Positions 36,222 to 45,855 of a stretch of DNA of 46,244 nt are shown here, in pieces. The position numbers were made by a program, and so were the translations under genes. Positions within the stretch are counted from its first letter, which is position 1. Each line of letters opens with the position of its first letter. The notes beneath the pieces were generated by a model. It was not told the DNA's origin. It saw only the letters and a list, made by a program, of their open reading frames with translations, and searched no databases. Origin of the DNA: Granulosicoccus sp. (GTDB lineage Bacteria > Pseudomonadota > Gammaproteobacteria > Granulosicoccales > Granulosicoccaceae); contig JAHDGK010000005.1 in assembly GCA_020627685.1 (NCBI GenBank), positions 43,675 through 89,918 of the forward strand, read 5' to 3'.

Positions 36222-37409
36222 ATGCGAAAGCTTAGCGCTACAATTCCATTGCTGGCGCTCACCTTGTTATCGGTGAGCGCTCAAGCTGAGGTTGAAACAC
36301 GTGGCAACGTGAGCTTACAGTTGCAAGCGTTTCCTAATGATTCTGTGCACGAGGCGACCCAAGACAGCAACTTTTCCCTCTCTACAGAAATTGAGTTTTA
36401 TGCGCCCGTCGGCGAGAACGGCTCGTTTACAGCCACTCCATTTATTCGTATCGATGAAAACGACAATGAACGCAGTCGAATCGATATGCGTGAGTTCATT
36501 TATTCCCACTATGGTGATGACTGGGAACTCAATGTCGGTGTGGGGAAGGTATTCTGGGGTGTCGCGGAATCCAGTAATATTGTTGATGTTATCAATCAGA
36601 ACGACCTGGTTGAGAACGACGGATCATCGGCAAAGCTGGGCCAGCCGATGGCAAACCTGCTCTTAATCAGAGACTGGGGTGATATAGATTTATATATTCT
36701 GCCGGGGTTTCGAGAGCGCACTTTCCCTGGTATCAGCGGCAGGCCCAGACCTGCTGGTGTGATCGACACAGACAATGCTCTGTTCGAGTCTTCAGATCGT
36801 GAAAAACATGTCGATTTTGCTGGGCGTGTCGGCATGGTATTCGACGAATGGGATGTCGGTGCGCATTTATTTCATGGAACTGCCAGAGATCCTTTGTTCC
36901 GATTTAATCCTGCCAGCAATTCGGTTGTACCGTTTTACTATCAATACACGCAAGTGGGGTTTGATATTCAGGCGACACTGGAAAGCTGGTTATTGAAAGC
37001 GGAGCTCACTTACAGTTCGGGTGATGAGATTGATGATCACAGCTCCCTCGTTAGTGGATTCGAATACAGCTTTTACGATATCAAAGAGTCTGGTGCGGAT
37101 TTAGGAATTGTCGCAGAGTGGATGTACGACGAACGTGGTGAAGACTCTACCGATGCGTTTCAAAACGACGTGTTAATTGGACTCAGGCTTGCGTTAAATG
37201 ATGAACAATCATTGGAAGGATTGTTGGGCATTATTACTGATTTAGACGAGGGTGGTCAGCTCATCACGCTTGAGGCGAGTCGACGCTTTGGTAGTAGTTT
37301 GAAAGGCAGCTTACAGATGACCATTTTTGAAGATGTCGAGAATGACACAGCGTTTTCAGGCTTCGAAGACGAAGATAATCTGCAGGTAGAACTGTCCTAT
37401 TTTTTCTAA
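36222..37409 (+). CDS. Outer-membrane beta-barrel protein (porin-like)
   Basis: 395 residues with a signal peptide (LLALTLLSVSAQA, cleavage about residue 22). The mature part alternates polar and hydrophobic residues as in beta-strands: GNVSLQLQAF, SLSTEIEFYAPV, WELNVGVGKVFWG and GSLQMTIFEDVE. It ends in VELSYFF, a C-terminal Phe for BAM-dependent assembly. No classical porin subfamily is recognised; it resembles the uncharacterised barrels found beside MMPL and LolA-like genes. Probably the outer-membrane partner or acceptor of the system. Starts 2 nt after the LolA-like stop. Confidence 0.82.
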   Translation: MRKLSATIPLLALTLLSVSAQAEVETRGNVSLQLQAFPNDSVHEATQDSNFSLSTEIEFYAPVGENGSFTATPFIRIDENDNERSRIDMREFIYSHYGDDWELNVGVGKVFWGVAESSNIVDVINQNDLVENDGSSAKLGQPMANLLLIRDWGDIDLYILPGFRERTFPGISGRPRPAGVIDTDNALFESSDREKHVDFAGRVGMVFDEWDVGAHLFHGTARDPLFRFNPASNSVVPFYYQYTQVGFDIQATLESWLLKAELTYSSGDEIDDHSSLVSGFEYSFYDIKESGADLGIVAEWMYDERGEDSTDAFQNDVLIGLRLALNDEQSLEGLLGIITDLDEGGQLITLEASRRFGSSLKGSLQMTIFEDVENDTAFSGFEDEDNLQVELSYFF

Positions 37410-37419
37410 CGGGGGACAT

Positions 37420-37470
37420 GAGGTAGATAGGTTACATTCGTGCTTCAATAGAGTCGTGCAGAGGTAGATA
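37420..37470. repeat. Short direct repeats upstream of the DUF3857 gene
   Basis: GAGGTAGATA occurs at 37420-37429 and 37461-37470, 41 nt apart start to start (about four helix turns). An 8-bp inverted pair CTTGGTCA / TGACCAAG lies at 37492-37499 and 37564-37571. Possible regulator sites in the 178-nt gap between the barrel gene and the DUF3857 gene, or chance. Confidence 0.3.
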
Positions 37471-37587
37471 AAAACGGAGGCTAAAACTACACTTGGTCAT
37501 TGAAAAGTCGCAATGACAGATCACTCGCTCCTTGGTTGAAGTCGTTTGCCTGAGCGTTGGCCCTGACCAAGAAGGAACTCTAGCCTA

Positions 37588-40587
37588 ATGCAATTGCTGT
37601 TTCGTACGTCTTCGTACTTTATTGTCCTTTTTGTTGTATTGCTCAGCAAACAGGTTCAGGCGCAAGATCTTGGGAGTTATGTTCAGATAGCTCCAATGCA
37701 GGACTGGGTAAGTCCGGTGGCCGCATTTGACATTGAGAATTATCAAGAGGGCGGCGATAATCAGAACGTCAAATATCGGGTCATAGACTATCAAATTAAT
37801 TCTATAGACCCTGCCGATGTTGCTACCTATTACATGCGGGAGTACGAGCTCCTGACCAGTAATGGAGTGCAAGATAACTCCAGAATTGAAATCAGTTACG
37901 ATCCGGTTTTTGAGTCTATACACCTCCACGAAGTTGTCGTTTGGCGTGAAGGAAAAGTACTCGACAAGCTGGAGTCGTCGAATATAAGAATTATTCAGCA
38001 AGAGCAGGATCTTGAGTCGCTAATTTACAACGGCGACGAAACTATCAGCATTCTATTGAGTGATATACGGCGCGGAGATGTCGTTAGGTATTCATTCACG
38101 CGTTTTGGAAGTAATCCTATATTCGATCAAAACCGGGAATATACGATATCAACTCAATTCGGTTCCTATGTGGGGCGCTATTTTGTACGTTTGCTAAGTG
38201 ATGAAAACGCTCCGTTCCACGTCAGACGATTCCACTCCGAAAGTGAAATAACCGAGACGGTCAGCGATGGCGTAATTGAATACGTTTTAGATATCATCGA
38301 TGCTCCTCTATACCGATACGAAGATGGAACCCCCACGTGGAGAGAAACAAGAGGCCGAATCGTTTTCTCAGATTTTAAAAACTGGTCGGATGTCATTGAG
38401 TGGGTAATACCCATGTACGAGCGGGTCGCAGTGTCCTCTCCCGAGATAAAGGCAATTGCTAAGCAATTGACTGAAGAGCATGGCACTAAGGAAGACTCAA
38501 GAGCTGAGCTTATCGGTGCAGCTCTGCAGTGGGTACAGGAAGAGGTTCGTTATTTTGGTGTGGAGCTGGGACAGAACTCTCATCAACCTTCGCTACCCAC
38601 AGAGACACTGGCCAGGCGCTACGGCGATTGTAAAGATAAAACGGTACTACTCATTTCTATCTTGAACGAACTGGGAATTGAAGCGGAACCCGCCTTAGTT
38701 GATACTGACATGTGGCTCTTGGCTGATGATGATCCAAATCGGCTGCATGCTTTCGATCACGTGATCGTGCATGTAAAACATGATGGGCAATCTCACTGGA
38801 TTGATGGAACTGGTGATGTACAGCAAGGAAAGTTGGGGGAATTCTCAGAGTCTGACTACGGTAAGGCGCTTATCGTAAAAGAGGGAGAAGACTCGCTCAC
38901 CGAGATGAATGAAATTGATAAGGCGGATGTACTTAAAGTTGCCAAAGAAATTACCATTCATAGTTCGTTCGATGGATCAGCCTCGATGAAAGTCATTACT
39001 GACAGGGAAGGGGAGCTGGCTGAATATATACGAGTTCAGATATCTAACGAAGGATTGAAGCGACAGCAAGAGTACTACGACGATTTCTATCGCGATTATT
39101 TCCCTAGCCTGGTGTCCTCTGAACCGTTGCAGTTCGATGAGGAAGCTGGAAATAAAAGCACGGTTGTTGAATCCTACGAGATAGGCGGGTTTTGGGATCC
39201 GAGTTCTTCGGGGAGTAATTATCGTTGGCTATATGCAGACGATATTTACTCAAAACTAGATTCTCCAGAAGATGCTTACGTACGTAAGTTTCCGTATCAG
39301 ATAGACCACCCTGTAAACATAGTAGAAACGATAGTTCTGGATGTGCCATGGACGCTAAAAAACAAAACGTCGAAAAAATCAGAGAAAAATGAATATTTTG
39401 AGATTGAGCGTTCCATAACGTCCAGTAAGAAAGACGGCCAGATTTCTGTAAAAGTGGCCTACAAGTCTCTGGCTTTTGAAGTGCCAGCCGACAAGATGAA
39501 GTCATTCGCTGAATCTATCGAACGTGCAAAAGATATTGCAGCCATTTATGTCAAAGAAGGCGGTGTGCAAGTCGTTGATACGGAGATGGGAGATAAGCTA
39601 ACTACTTTACTTCGTAAGTATGGTCTCTGGATTTATATTGTTATGATTTGCGCGTTTCTTTACGCATTTCTCGAATGGGTTTTTGAGCCTGTATTTAACA
39701 AAAACATCCCTCAAGGCGTTTTTTATCCCGTATCTAAAATCAAGTTTTTCGTATTAATGGTTTGTACCATTGGGATTTATGGGGCCTATTGGTTCTATAA
39801 GAATTTTCGCTACTTAAAATCGGAAGGGGCTAAGGTAATACCGATTCTGCGTGCCCTATTTAACGTGATTTTTTATTACTCTTTGTTTCAGTTCGTCATT
39901 GAGAAAACAGAGGGTGAAAGAAAAAAAGGCCTGTCAGCTATCTGGCTGGGGTTTATGGCGATAGCCTACTTAATAGCCACGGTGGCGAGCTCTGCTACCG
40001 AAGTGTCTTGGTTTATTGCTGTACCCGGTGTTCTGATATGCATTTTGCTACTGTTCCCCATACTTAAAAAAATCAATAAAGAGAATGGTGTCGACTCTGC
40101 AGCTTATCGTCACAATTCGCGATGGCGGATACGTCACTACGTGCTTTTGATACCGCTTCTCCTAGGGGCTGTCATGTTGTACGCCAGTGAGTCAAACTTT
40201 ACGCCGGTGGAGAAGCTCTTAGCCGGTGATGATCTTCGTGATTTTCAACGTCGATACATCGCCGATATTATGTCTCTGCAGGATGGCGAGGAAATAGAGT
40301 ATTTTTATAGTGACGACACGTTCGACTATCGTCTAGATGGCAACGGCTATACCAACGATACGCTATTTAGCTATTGGCAGAATGACGATGGCTCTATCGC
40401 GTTTAAACGAAAGGCGCGAAGCGAACTACTTGCGGTGGATGTCAGTGTCGGCGAAGATATTTTTGAGTCTTCCACCATCACACTAACCTTTTCCGATCAG
40501 TCCACCATGATTTGGAATGGTCCGGCTGAGGTGGATGCTCACAAAAAATTTGTGGAACCGCTGAGACAGCAGATTCAGCTTCGTTAA
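37588..40587 (+). CDS. DUF3857 / transglutaminase-like membrane protein
   Basis: 999 residues. A signal peptide ends at VQAQ (about residue 25). A beta-rich DUF3857 domain (about 60-250) precedes a transglutaminase-like fold with catalytic triad Cys348 (YGDCKDKT), His391 (AFDHVIVHV) and Asp406 (WIDGTGD). After a further beta domain, residues from about 675 form several membrane helices; KIKFFVLMVCTIGIYGAYWF resembles DUF4234. The last about 130 residues, after the final helix, form a separate soluble domain. The Cys-His-Asp triad is complete, so peptidase or amide-transfer activity in the periplasm is possible. Ribosome site AAGGAACT precedes the start by about 11 nt. No partner gene is evident. 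Confidence 0.87.
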   Translation: MQLLFRTSSYFIVLFVVLLSKQVQAQDLGSYVQIAPMQDWVSPVAAFDIENYQEGGDNQNVKYRVIDYQINSIDPADVATYYMREYELLTSNGVQDNSRIEISYDPVFESIHLHEVVVWREGKVLDKLESSNIRIIQQEQDLESLIYNGDETISILLSDIRRGDVVRYSFTRFGSNPIFDQNREYTISTQFGSYVGRYFVRLLSDENAPFHVRRFHSESEITETVSDGVIEYVLDIIDAPLYRYEDGTPTWRETRGRIVFSDFKNWSDVIEWVIPMYERVAVSSPEIKAIAKQLTEEHGTKEDSRAELIGAALQWVQEEVRYFGVELGQNSHQPSLPTETLARRYGDCKDKTVLLISILNELGIEAEPALVDTDMWLLADDDPNRLHAFDHVIVHVKHDGQSHWIDGTGDVQQGKLGEFSESDYGKALIVKEGEDSLTEMNEIDKADVLKVAKEITIHSSFDGSASMKVITDREGELAEYIRVQISNEGLKRQQEYYDDFYRDYFPSLVSSEPLQFDEEAGNKSTVVESYEIGGFWDPSSSGSNYRWLYADDIYSKLDSPEDAYVRKFPYQIDHPVNIVETIVLDVPWTLKNKTSKKSEKNEYFEIERSITSSKKDGQISVKVAYKSLAFEVPADKMKSFAESIERAKDIAAIYVKEGGVQVVDTEMGDKLTTLLRKYGLWIYIVMICAFLYAFLEWVFEPVFNKNIPQGVFYPVSKIKFFVLMVCTIGIYGAYWFYKNFRYLKSEGAKVIPILRALFNVIFYYSLFQFVIEKTEGERKKGLSAIWLGFMAIAYLIATVASSATEVSWFIAVPGVLICILLLFPILKKINKENGVDSAAYRHNSRWRIRHYVLLIPLLLGAVMLYASESNFTPVEKLLAGDDLRDFQRRYIADIMSLQDGEEIEYFYSDDTFDYRLDGNGYTNDTLFSYWQNDDGSIAFKRKARSELLAVDVSVGEDIFESSTITLTFSDQSTMIWNGPAEVDAHKKFVEPLRQQIQLR

Positions 40588-40624
40588 GGCTGATGGGTCA
40601 GTGCAACATCCAGATTGAGGACGT

Positions 40625-41362
40625 CTAGCGCATTTTAAAACCTTTATCGTCTAGGAAGCTGCGCATGTGCGGGCGCGATTCTTTTCCAACCAGTTTTTTC
40701 ATCTCGTCAGTCCATTGGCTGACTTTGGTTCCACCGGTTCGAGTTTGATAGTAGTGTCCTAGACGCTCGTTATAGTCATCAAAATGTTTGTCAAACTGGT
40801 TTTCCGAGTAGGTATCCTGCATGAGGACTGCATCAACAGATAAACGCGGTTTTATATCAGGATCTTGCGCAGGGTAGCCTAGGCAAAGCCCGAACACCGG
40901 GTAGACTTGATCCGGCAGCGCCAATAGTTCAGAGACCTTAGCCGGATTATTGCGAAGACCGCCAATGTAGCAAATGCCCAGTCCCATAGATTCTGCAGCA
41001 ATTACTGCGTTTTGAGCTGCCAACCCGACATCTACAGTTGCTATGAGGAAATGCTCTGTCATGCCTTCCTCGAATTGCCCACCCGCGCTTGCACATGCAG
41101 CACCACTACGCCGTAGGTCGGCACACCAGACAGTAAATGCACCCGCCTCTTTTACCCAGGTTTGTCCACCAGCAAGCTCCGCCATGCTGTCACGCGTATC
41201 AGGATTGTTAACTTGAATGACGGTGACAGCTTGTACATTGCTTGAGGTGGCTGCAGCTTGACCTGCCGATACGATCTCTCTGAGCAGTTCATCGCTCACC
41301 GCTTGGTCCGTAAACTTTCTTATGGATCGGTGTGATTTAAGCAGATCGATCGTAGGGTTCAT
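40625..41362 (-). CDS. Nitroreductase-family flavoprotein (NfsA-like)
   Basis: 245 residues. The start SHRSIRKFTDQAVSDELL is the FMN-binding arginine cluster of NfsA-type reductases; LIATVDVGLAAQNAVIAAESMGLGICYIGG and LGYPAQDPDIKPRL complete the fold. It reduces quinones, nitro compounds or flavins with NADPH. It precedes nothing on its strand and lies 38 nt from the convergent DUF3857 gene. Confidence 0.93.
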   Translation of the reverse strand: MNPTIDLLKSHRSIRKFTDQAVSDELLREIVSAGQAAATSSNVQAVTVIQVNNPDTRDSMAELAGGQTWVKEAGAFTVWCADLRRSGAACASAGGQFEEGMTEHFLIATVDVGLAAQNAVIAAESMGLGICYIGGLRNNPAKVSELLALPDQVYPVFGLCLGYPAQDPDIKPRLSVDAVLMQDTYSENQFDKHFDDYNERLGHYYQTRTGGTKVSQWTDEMKKLVGKESRPHMRSFLDDKGFKMR

Positions 41363-41417
41363 TCCAGGTATCCGATAGCTAAAGGTTGATTAGATTGATG
41401 GCAATGTTGAAGGCGAG

Positions 41418-42860
41418 CTACGCGTCACTATTCCAGCCGCCGACCGCTTTGACTTCGAGGAACTCATCCATTCCCCAGTTGCCGCCTTCTCGACCGTTTC
41501 CAGATTGCTTGTATCCGCCAAAAGGTGATGCTGAAGAACGAGCTTGGCCGTTCATATCAACCATGCCGGAACGTAGCTGTCTAGCAACACGATTAGCCTT
41601 TGCACCGTCTTCAGTTTGGACATAGTTGGTTAGCCCGTAGTCGGTGTCGTTGGCGATTTCTATGGCTTCCTCTTCAGTATCGAACGGCATCATTGAAAGT
41701 ACCGGTCCAAAAATCTCTTCGCGCATAATAATCATGTCGTTGTGACAGTCGGCGAAAATAGTGGGTTTCACGAAATAGCCGCTTTCCATACCGTCTGGTC
41801 GGCCAAGTCCGCCAGTGACAAGCCGTGCTTTGTCCACTTCAATACCTTTTTTGATCAGTCCTTGTACTTTGTCGAATTGCATTTGGCTGACCAATGGGCC
41901 AATGTGCGCACCACTTTCAGACGCAAGATTTACAGCGGTATTCTCAGCTTGAGTCTTTGCTTGCTCAACAGCTTCCTCATAGCGTGATCGTTCTACCAGC
42001 ATGCGAGTAGGGGCGTTGCAAGATTGTCCGGTGTTGTTAAAGCAACGAGCAACACCCTTGGCTACTGCATCAGCTGGTGCGTCTGCAAATACAATGTTGG
42101 CACCTTTACCACCTAGTTCCAGTGACACCCGCTTAAGTGTGTCCGCAGCGTTTTTAGAGATTGCAATTCCCGCTCTGGATGATCCGGTGAAGGAAATCAT
42201 GGCAACATCAGGGTGACCGGATAAGCGAGTTCCTACACCGGGGCCATCGCCATTAACCAGATTAAATACACCAGCGGGCACGCCTGCTTCGTGCAGAATG
42301 TCTGCGAACAGCATGCCGGATATGGGAGAGAGCTCAGACGGCTTAAGGACCATGGTGCATCCTGTTGCTATCGCGGGCATTACCTTTAACGCAATTTGGT
42401 TCATTGGCCAATTCCAGGGAGTAATCAGACCGCAAACGCCAATGGGCTCGTACAGGATTCTATCGTTGGGTGTGTTGGGACGTAATTCTCGATCGAATTC
42501 GAAAGACTCTAAAGTTTTGATAAACGACGAAATGTGATAGGTGCCGGTGCCGGCCTGTGCCGCTTTTGACATATCGATAGGCGCGCCCATCTCATCGCTG
42601 ATGGCGTGAGCCATCTCGTCTGAACGACGGTTGTATACGTCTAAAATGCGTTTCATTAAATCCAGTCGTTCTTCTTTACTGGATAAAGACCATGATTTGA
42701 AGGCTTCTTTGGCTGCGGCAACTGCTGCGTCTGTGTCGGCCTGGCCGCCCAAAGAGATCGTTGCGCTTACACCTTCTGTTGACGGGTTGATAACGTCAAG
42801 ATCAGTACCGTCAATTGGATCAACCCACGCGCCGTTAATGTAAAACTGCTTGGTATTCAT
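41418..42860 (-). CDS. NAD(P)-dependent aldehyde dehydrogenase
   Basis: 480 residues from the Met at 42860; an in-frame extension of 18 residues at 42914 lacks family similarity, and MNTKQFYINGAWVDP is the typical beginning. The catalytic Cys281 lies in NNTGQSCNAPTRM and the general base Glu248 in LELGGKGANI. ITPWNWPMNQ is present. It oxidises an aldehyde to an acid; the substrate is unknown. It could accept aldehydes from the aminotransferase at 6389-7759, but that is 34 kb away. It precedes the nitroreductase on the same strand by 55 nt. Confidence 0.93.
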   Translation of the reverse strand: MNTKQFYINGAWVDPIDGTDLDVINPSTEGVSATISLGGQADTDAAVAAAKEAFKSWSLSSKEERLDLMKRILDVYNRRSDEMAHAISDEMGAPIDMSKAAQAGTGTYHISSFIKTLESFEFDRELRPNTPNDRILYEPIGVCGLITPWNWPMNQIALKVMPAIATGCTMVLKPSELSPISGMLFADILHEAGVPAGVFNLVNGDGPGVGTRLSGHPDVAMISFTGSSRAGIAISKNAADTLKRVSLELGGKGANIVFADAPADAVAKGVARCFNNTGQSCNAPTRMLVERSRYEEAVEQAKTQAENTAVNLASESGAHIGPLVSQMQFDKVQGLIKKGIEVDKARLVTGGLGRPDGMESGYFVKPTIFADCHNDMIIMREEIFGPVLSMMPFDTEEEAIEIANDTDYGLTNYVQTEDGAKANRVARQLRSGMVDMNGQARSSASPFGGYKQSGNGREGGNWGMDEFLEVKAVGGWNSDA

Positions 42861-43049
42861 ATAATTTTTACCTATGTTTCGGTGCGCTAGTTGTCGAGTT
42901 TGTTGCGCGTACAATGATTTTGGCTATTGTCTCAAAGCCCGATGTGGAATGTGTGGCAACAAGCCGAAATAAGCAACATTTGTCTGTAAGTATCCTGAAT
43001 GCGTCAGATAACTATCGAATCAGTCAATCGCTGAGTTTCCAGATACGGA

Positions 43050-44213
43050 TTATTCATCTATTGCTTTGGCTAGGGCTTGCTCCAGATCGTCAATGAGATC
43101 GTCTGCATCTTCAATTCCAATAGAGAGCCTCAGTAGCCGGGGATGTACTGGAAATCCATCGCCAGACACGGTTTTACGATGTTCCACTAGGCTCTCAACA
43201 CCTCCCAGAGAGGTGGCAGGATAGAACAGTTGGCAATAGCGGGCTACATCTATCGCCGTCTGCTCTGTGCCTTTGACAATGATGGAAAGCATGCCCCCGA
43301 ATTGACCGTTCGTCTGGCGTTTAGCGATCTCGTGTCCAGAGTGCGACGCTAGCCCGGGATACATGACAAGCTCTATATGTCTGTGATTTTCAAAATGCGC
43401 TGCAACGGCCATGGCATTGCTGGAGGATTTTTCAACCCGCAAAAAGAGAGTTCTCATACCGCGTATCAGTAGCCAGGCATCAAATGAATGCAAAACCGTG
43501 CCCTGTAGCTTGCGGATATTTTCGATATCTTCCCAGTGTTTATCTACGTGGTTGACGGACAATACGCCGGCGGTGACATCGGAATGCCCGTTCAAGTATT
43601 TAGTGGCTGAGTGAAATGAAATATCCGCACCCAGTTCTAATGCACGAGTCATACACGGAGGAGTGCCGGTACAGTCGGTTAGCAACTTGGCACCTGCCTT
43701 GTGAGCAATCTCTGCAGCTTTCGAAATATCAGTCACTTCCCAATTAGGGTTGTTTGGCGTTTCCACCCAAACAAGCGCTGTTTCTTGTGATTCGACTGCT
43801 GAGACCAAAGATTCAAGATCACCGGCATCGTAGTAGGTGACAGACAAACGACCGTTTGCCTCATAGTTTTGGAATTGCTGCAATACTCCGTGATACATCA
43901 CTTTCGGCGCGACGACATGCGTGCCTGTAGGCAGGCTTTCAATGACCGCAGTGCACGCGGACATGCCAGAGGAAAACAGTAGGGATTGCTCGGCTTCCTC
44001 TAAAGTGGCGATTATGGCTTCAGCTTGTGCGGTTGTTTGGCTACCGTCTCGACGGTACCAGTAGGGCTGCCTTATTTCGTAGTTTTCGTCACGAGCGTAG
44101 GTGGCTGCTGGCTGAATGGACGGGACTACCGCACCAGTTTCAGGTTCTAAGGAATGAAGAGCTTGAGAAATTAGGGTCACCATGGAAGGGCGACGATTAC
44201 TCAGTTTTGTCAT
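43050..44213 (-). CDS. Cys/Met-metabolism PLP enzyme (cystathionine gamma-synthase/lyase type)
   Basis: 387 residues from the Met at 44213 (another Met 48 nt upstream is less likely, as GGAA precedes the chosen start). PLP Lys205 is in SFHSATKYLNGHSD. The substrate-carboxylate Arg side and ETPNNPNWEV segment are typical. It handles sulfur amino acids by gamma- or beta-replacement or elimination; which one cannot be told from sequence. A 189-nt gap separates it from the aldehyde dehydrogenase on the same strand. Confidence 0.93.
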   Translation of the reverse strand: MTKLSNRRPSMVTLISQALHSLEPETGAVVPSIQPAATYARDENYEIRQPYWYRRDGSQTTAQAEAIIATLEEAEQSLLFSSGMSACTAVIESLPTGTHVVAPKVMYHGVLQQFQNYEANGRLSVTYYDAGDLESLVSAVESQETALVWVETPNNPNWEVTDISKAAEIAHKAGAKLLTDCTGTPPCMTRALELGADISFHSATKYLNGHSDVTAGVLSVNHVDKHWEDIENIRKLQGTVLHSFDAWLLIRGMRTLFLRVEKSSSNAMAVAAHFENHRHIELVMYPGLASHSGHEIAKRQTNGQFGGMLSIIVKGTEQTAIDVARYCQLFYPATSLGGVESLVEHRKTVSGDGFPVHPRLLRLSIGIEDADDLIDDLEQALAKAIDE

Positions 44214-44379
44214 GGCACGAAGTTCCAACGGTTGTTTTGGCCAAACTTGCACGATAGGCAACGGCTCACGCGATTCTACACAGCCGGCTGGTCGTTAAAA
44301 ACATGAGTTTTTACGAAGGCTAGATTGCGGTAGTATTTTAGGGCGGCGATTGCTCCATCGATCTTTGAGAAAATAAGTC

Positions 44380-45705
44380 ATGCGAAATACCGAAACGAGT
44401 GAGCGTAACGAACTTTCCCAACAGTGTGCCATTGGTATCGCTCGAAGCGTTCGTTGTCATTGTGATGCAATGGACTACATTGACCAGGCCATCGAGCTGG
44501 ATGAAAGCGAGATCAGAGCCCGACTTGTGAAAGCCTGGATGCTTCACGGTGGTCGAGAAAATACGGTGGCGGATGCTGTTGACGCGCTCATAAGAGAGGT
44601 AGAAGAGCGTTTACCGTCAACGCAAAGCTACGACACTCAGTTGTTAGCGGCATTGAAACTATCCAAAGCCGGTAAAAGCTGTGAGAGTGCCACCGCTTTA
44701 GAGGCGATGCTGCTCAACGATCCGACAGATTTGTACTTACATAAAATTGTTCAAGATGAAATATTCTGGTTGGGTAAATCTGATTGGATGTGTGCGATTA
44801 CCGAACAAGCTGCGCCGCACTGGCAGATCGGCTCAAAAGATTACGGTACGTTTCTGTCGTATCGGGCCTTTGCGAATGAGGAGGCCGGTTTTTATGATGA
44901 GGCAGAACGCTATTCTCGTATGGCCTTAGAAATCGATCCAACTGATATTTGGGGCACACACGCCTTAGCTCACACGCTACTGATGAAAGGCAAAATGCAC
45001 ACAGGTATCGAATCACTTCAAGAGCTGAGTGCCAACTGGGGGCACGCCAATCAAATGCGCCATCATCTTTGGTGGCATATGTGTTTATTTTTGCTTGAAA
45101 CCGGTGAGCATGAAAAGATCCTGCATTTATTATCTGCGGAAATAAGAAATCCTGAATCTGCTCTGGTTAAAGCATCTCCGGCTGCACCCATTGATATCCA
45201 AAATTATGCATCCTTGTTGTTACGCTTAGAGCTATACGGATTAGATGTATCTGAGCAGTGGCTTACGCTTGCCGACATCTGTGCCGCTCGCGTTAACAAT
45301 CATGGAAATGCCTTTGGCAACATACACGACATGATGGTGCTAACCGCCACCGGCCAACATGAAAAGGCCGATGAATTTATGCGTAGCATGAAAAGCGAAT
45401 ATGCCGATAGGCCAGGTGATGTGGCATTGGCTTACAATGCTGTTGGCATTCCGGTTTGTGAAGCATTAATTGCCTATAGAGGCAAAGACTACGACACTGT
45501 TTTGAAAACACTGGGTGGCTTACGGCACAACCTAAGCCTGATAGGAGGAAGCCATGCGCAACGCGATGTGTTTTATCACTTGCTCGTGCACGCAGCGGAG
45601 AAGGCAAATCAGCCTGAGCTTCGCAATATTTATATCCGGGATATAGAACGCATCGGTTTTTGTGATGTCCCAAATAGGGCTGCCTACCAGAGCCGTGCAC
45701 ATTAG
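44380..45705 (+). CDS. TPR-repeat protein, TTC38-like
   Basis: 441 residues, helical. TPR-like motifs include EAGFYDEAERYSRMALEIDPTDIWGTHALAHTLLM split over about residues 170-205, and the Trp/His-rich HLWWHMCLFLLETGEHEKIL. These are the pattern of TTC38-family proteins, found in bacteria and eukaryotes with unknown activity. No signal peptide, so cytoplasmic. The ribosome site is weak. It is divergent from the Cys/Met enzyme and convergent on a truncated dioxygenase. Confidence 0.8.
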   Translation: MRNTETSERNELSQQCAIGIARSVRCHCDAMDYIDQAIELDESEIRARLVKAWMLHGGRENTVADAVDALIREVEERLPSTQSYDTQLLAALKLSKAGKSCESATALEAMLLNDPTDLYLHKIVQDEIFWLGKSDWMCAITEQAAPHWQIGSKDYGTFLSYRAFANEEAGFYDEAERYSRMALEIDPTDIWGTHALAHTLLMKGKMHTGIESLQELSANWGHANQMRHHLWWHMCLFLLETGEHEKILHLLSAEIRNPESALVKASPAAPIDIQNYASLLLRLELYGLDVSEQWLTLADICAARVNNHGNAFGNIHDMMVLTATGQHEKADEFMRSMKSEYADRPGDVALAYNAVGIPVCEALIAYRGKDYDTVLKTLGGLRHNLSLIGGSHAQRDVFYHLLVHAAEKANQPELRNIYIRDIERIGFCDVPNRAAYQSRAH

Positions 45706-45855
45706 CGTTCTTTTAGGATTTAAGGAGGCTCTCGACGTTAGCAATCTGATAACCATCCTTCGGCAAAAAATGCCTACTGAAGTTCAGATAAATCAACGTC
45801 TGAATAGAATGCCGACGTGACGTCTGGATGCGAACGCAATCGTGTTTTTAGCGTG
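45706..45855. other. Gap between TPR gene and dioxygenase remnant
   Basis: 150 nt. On the minus strand, a frame shifted by one from the remnant stays open to about 45782 and would read a basic helical tail without a start codon; nothing here resembles the missing dioxygenase barrel. Probably a deletion scar. Confidence 0.4.
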
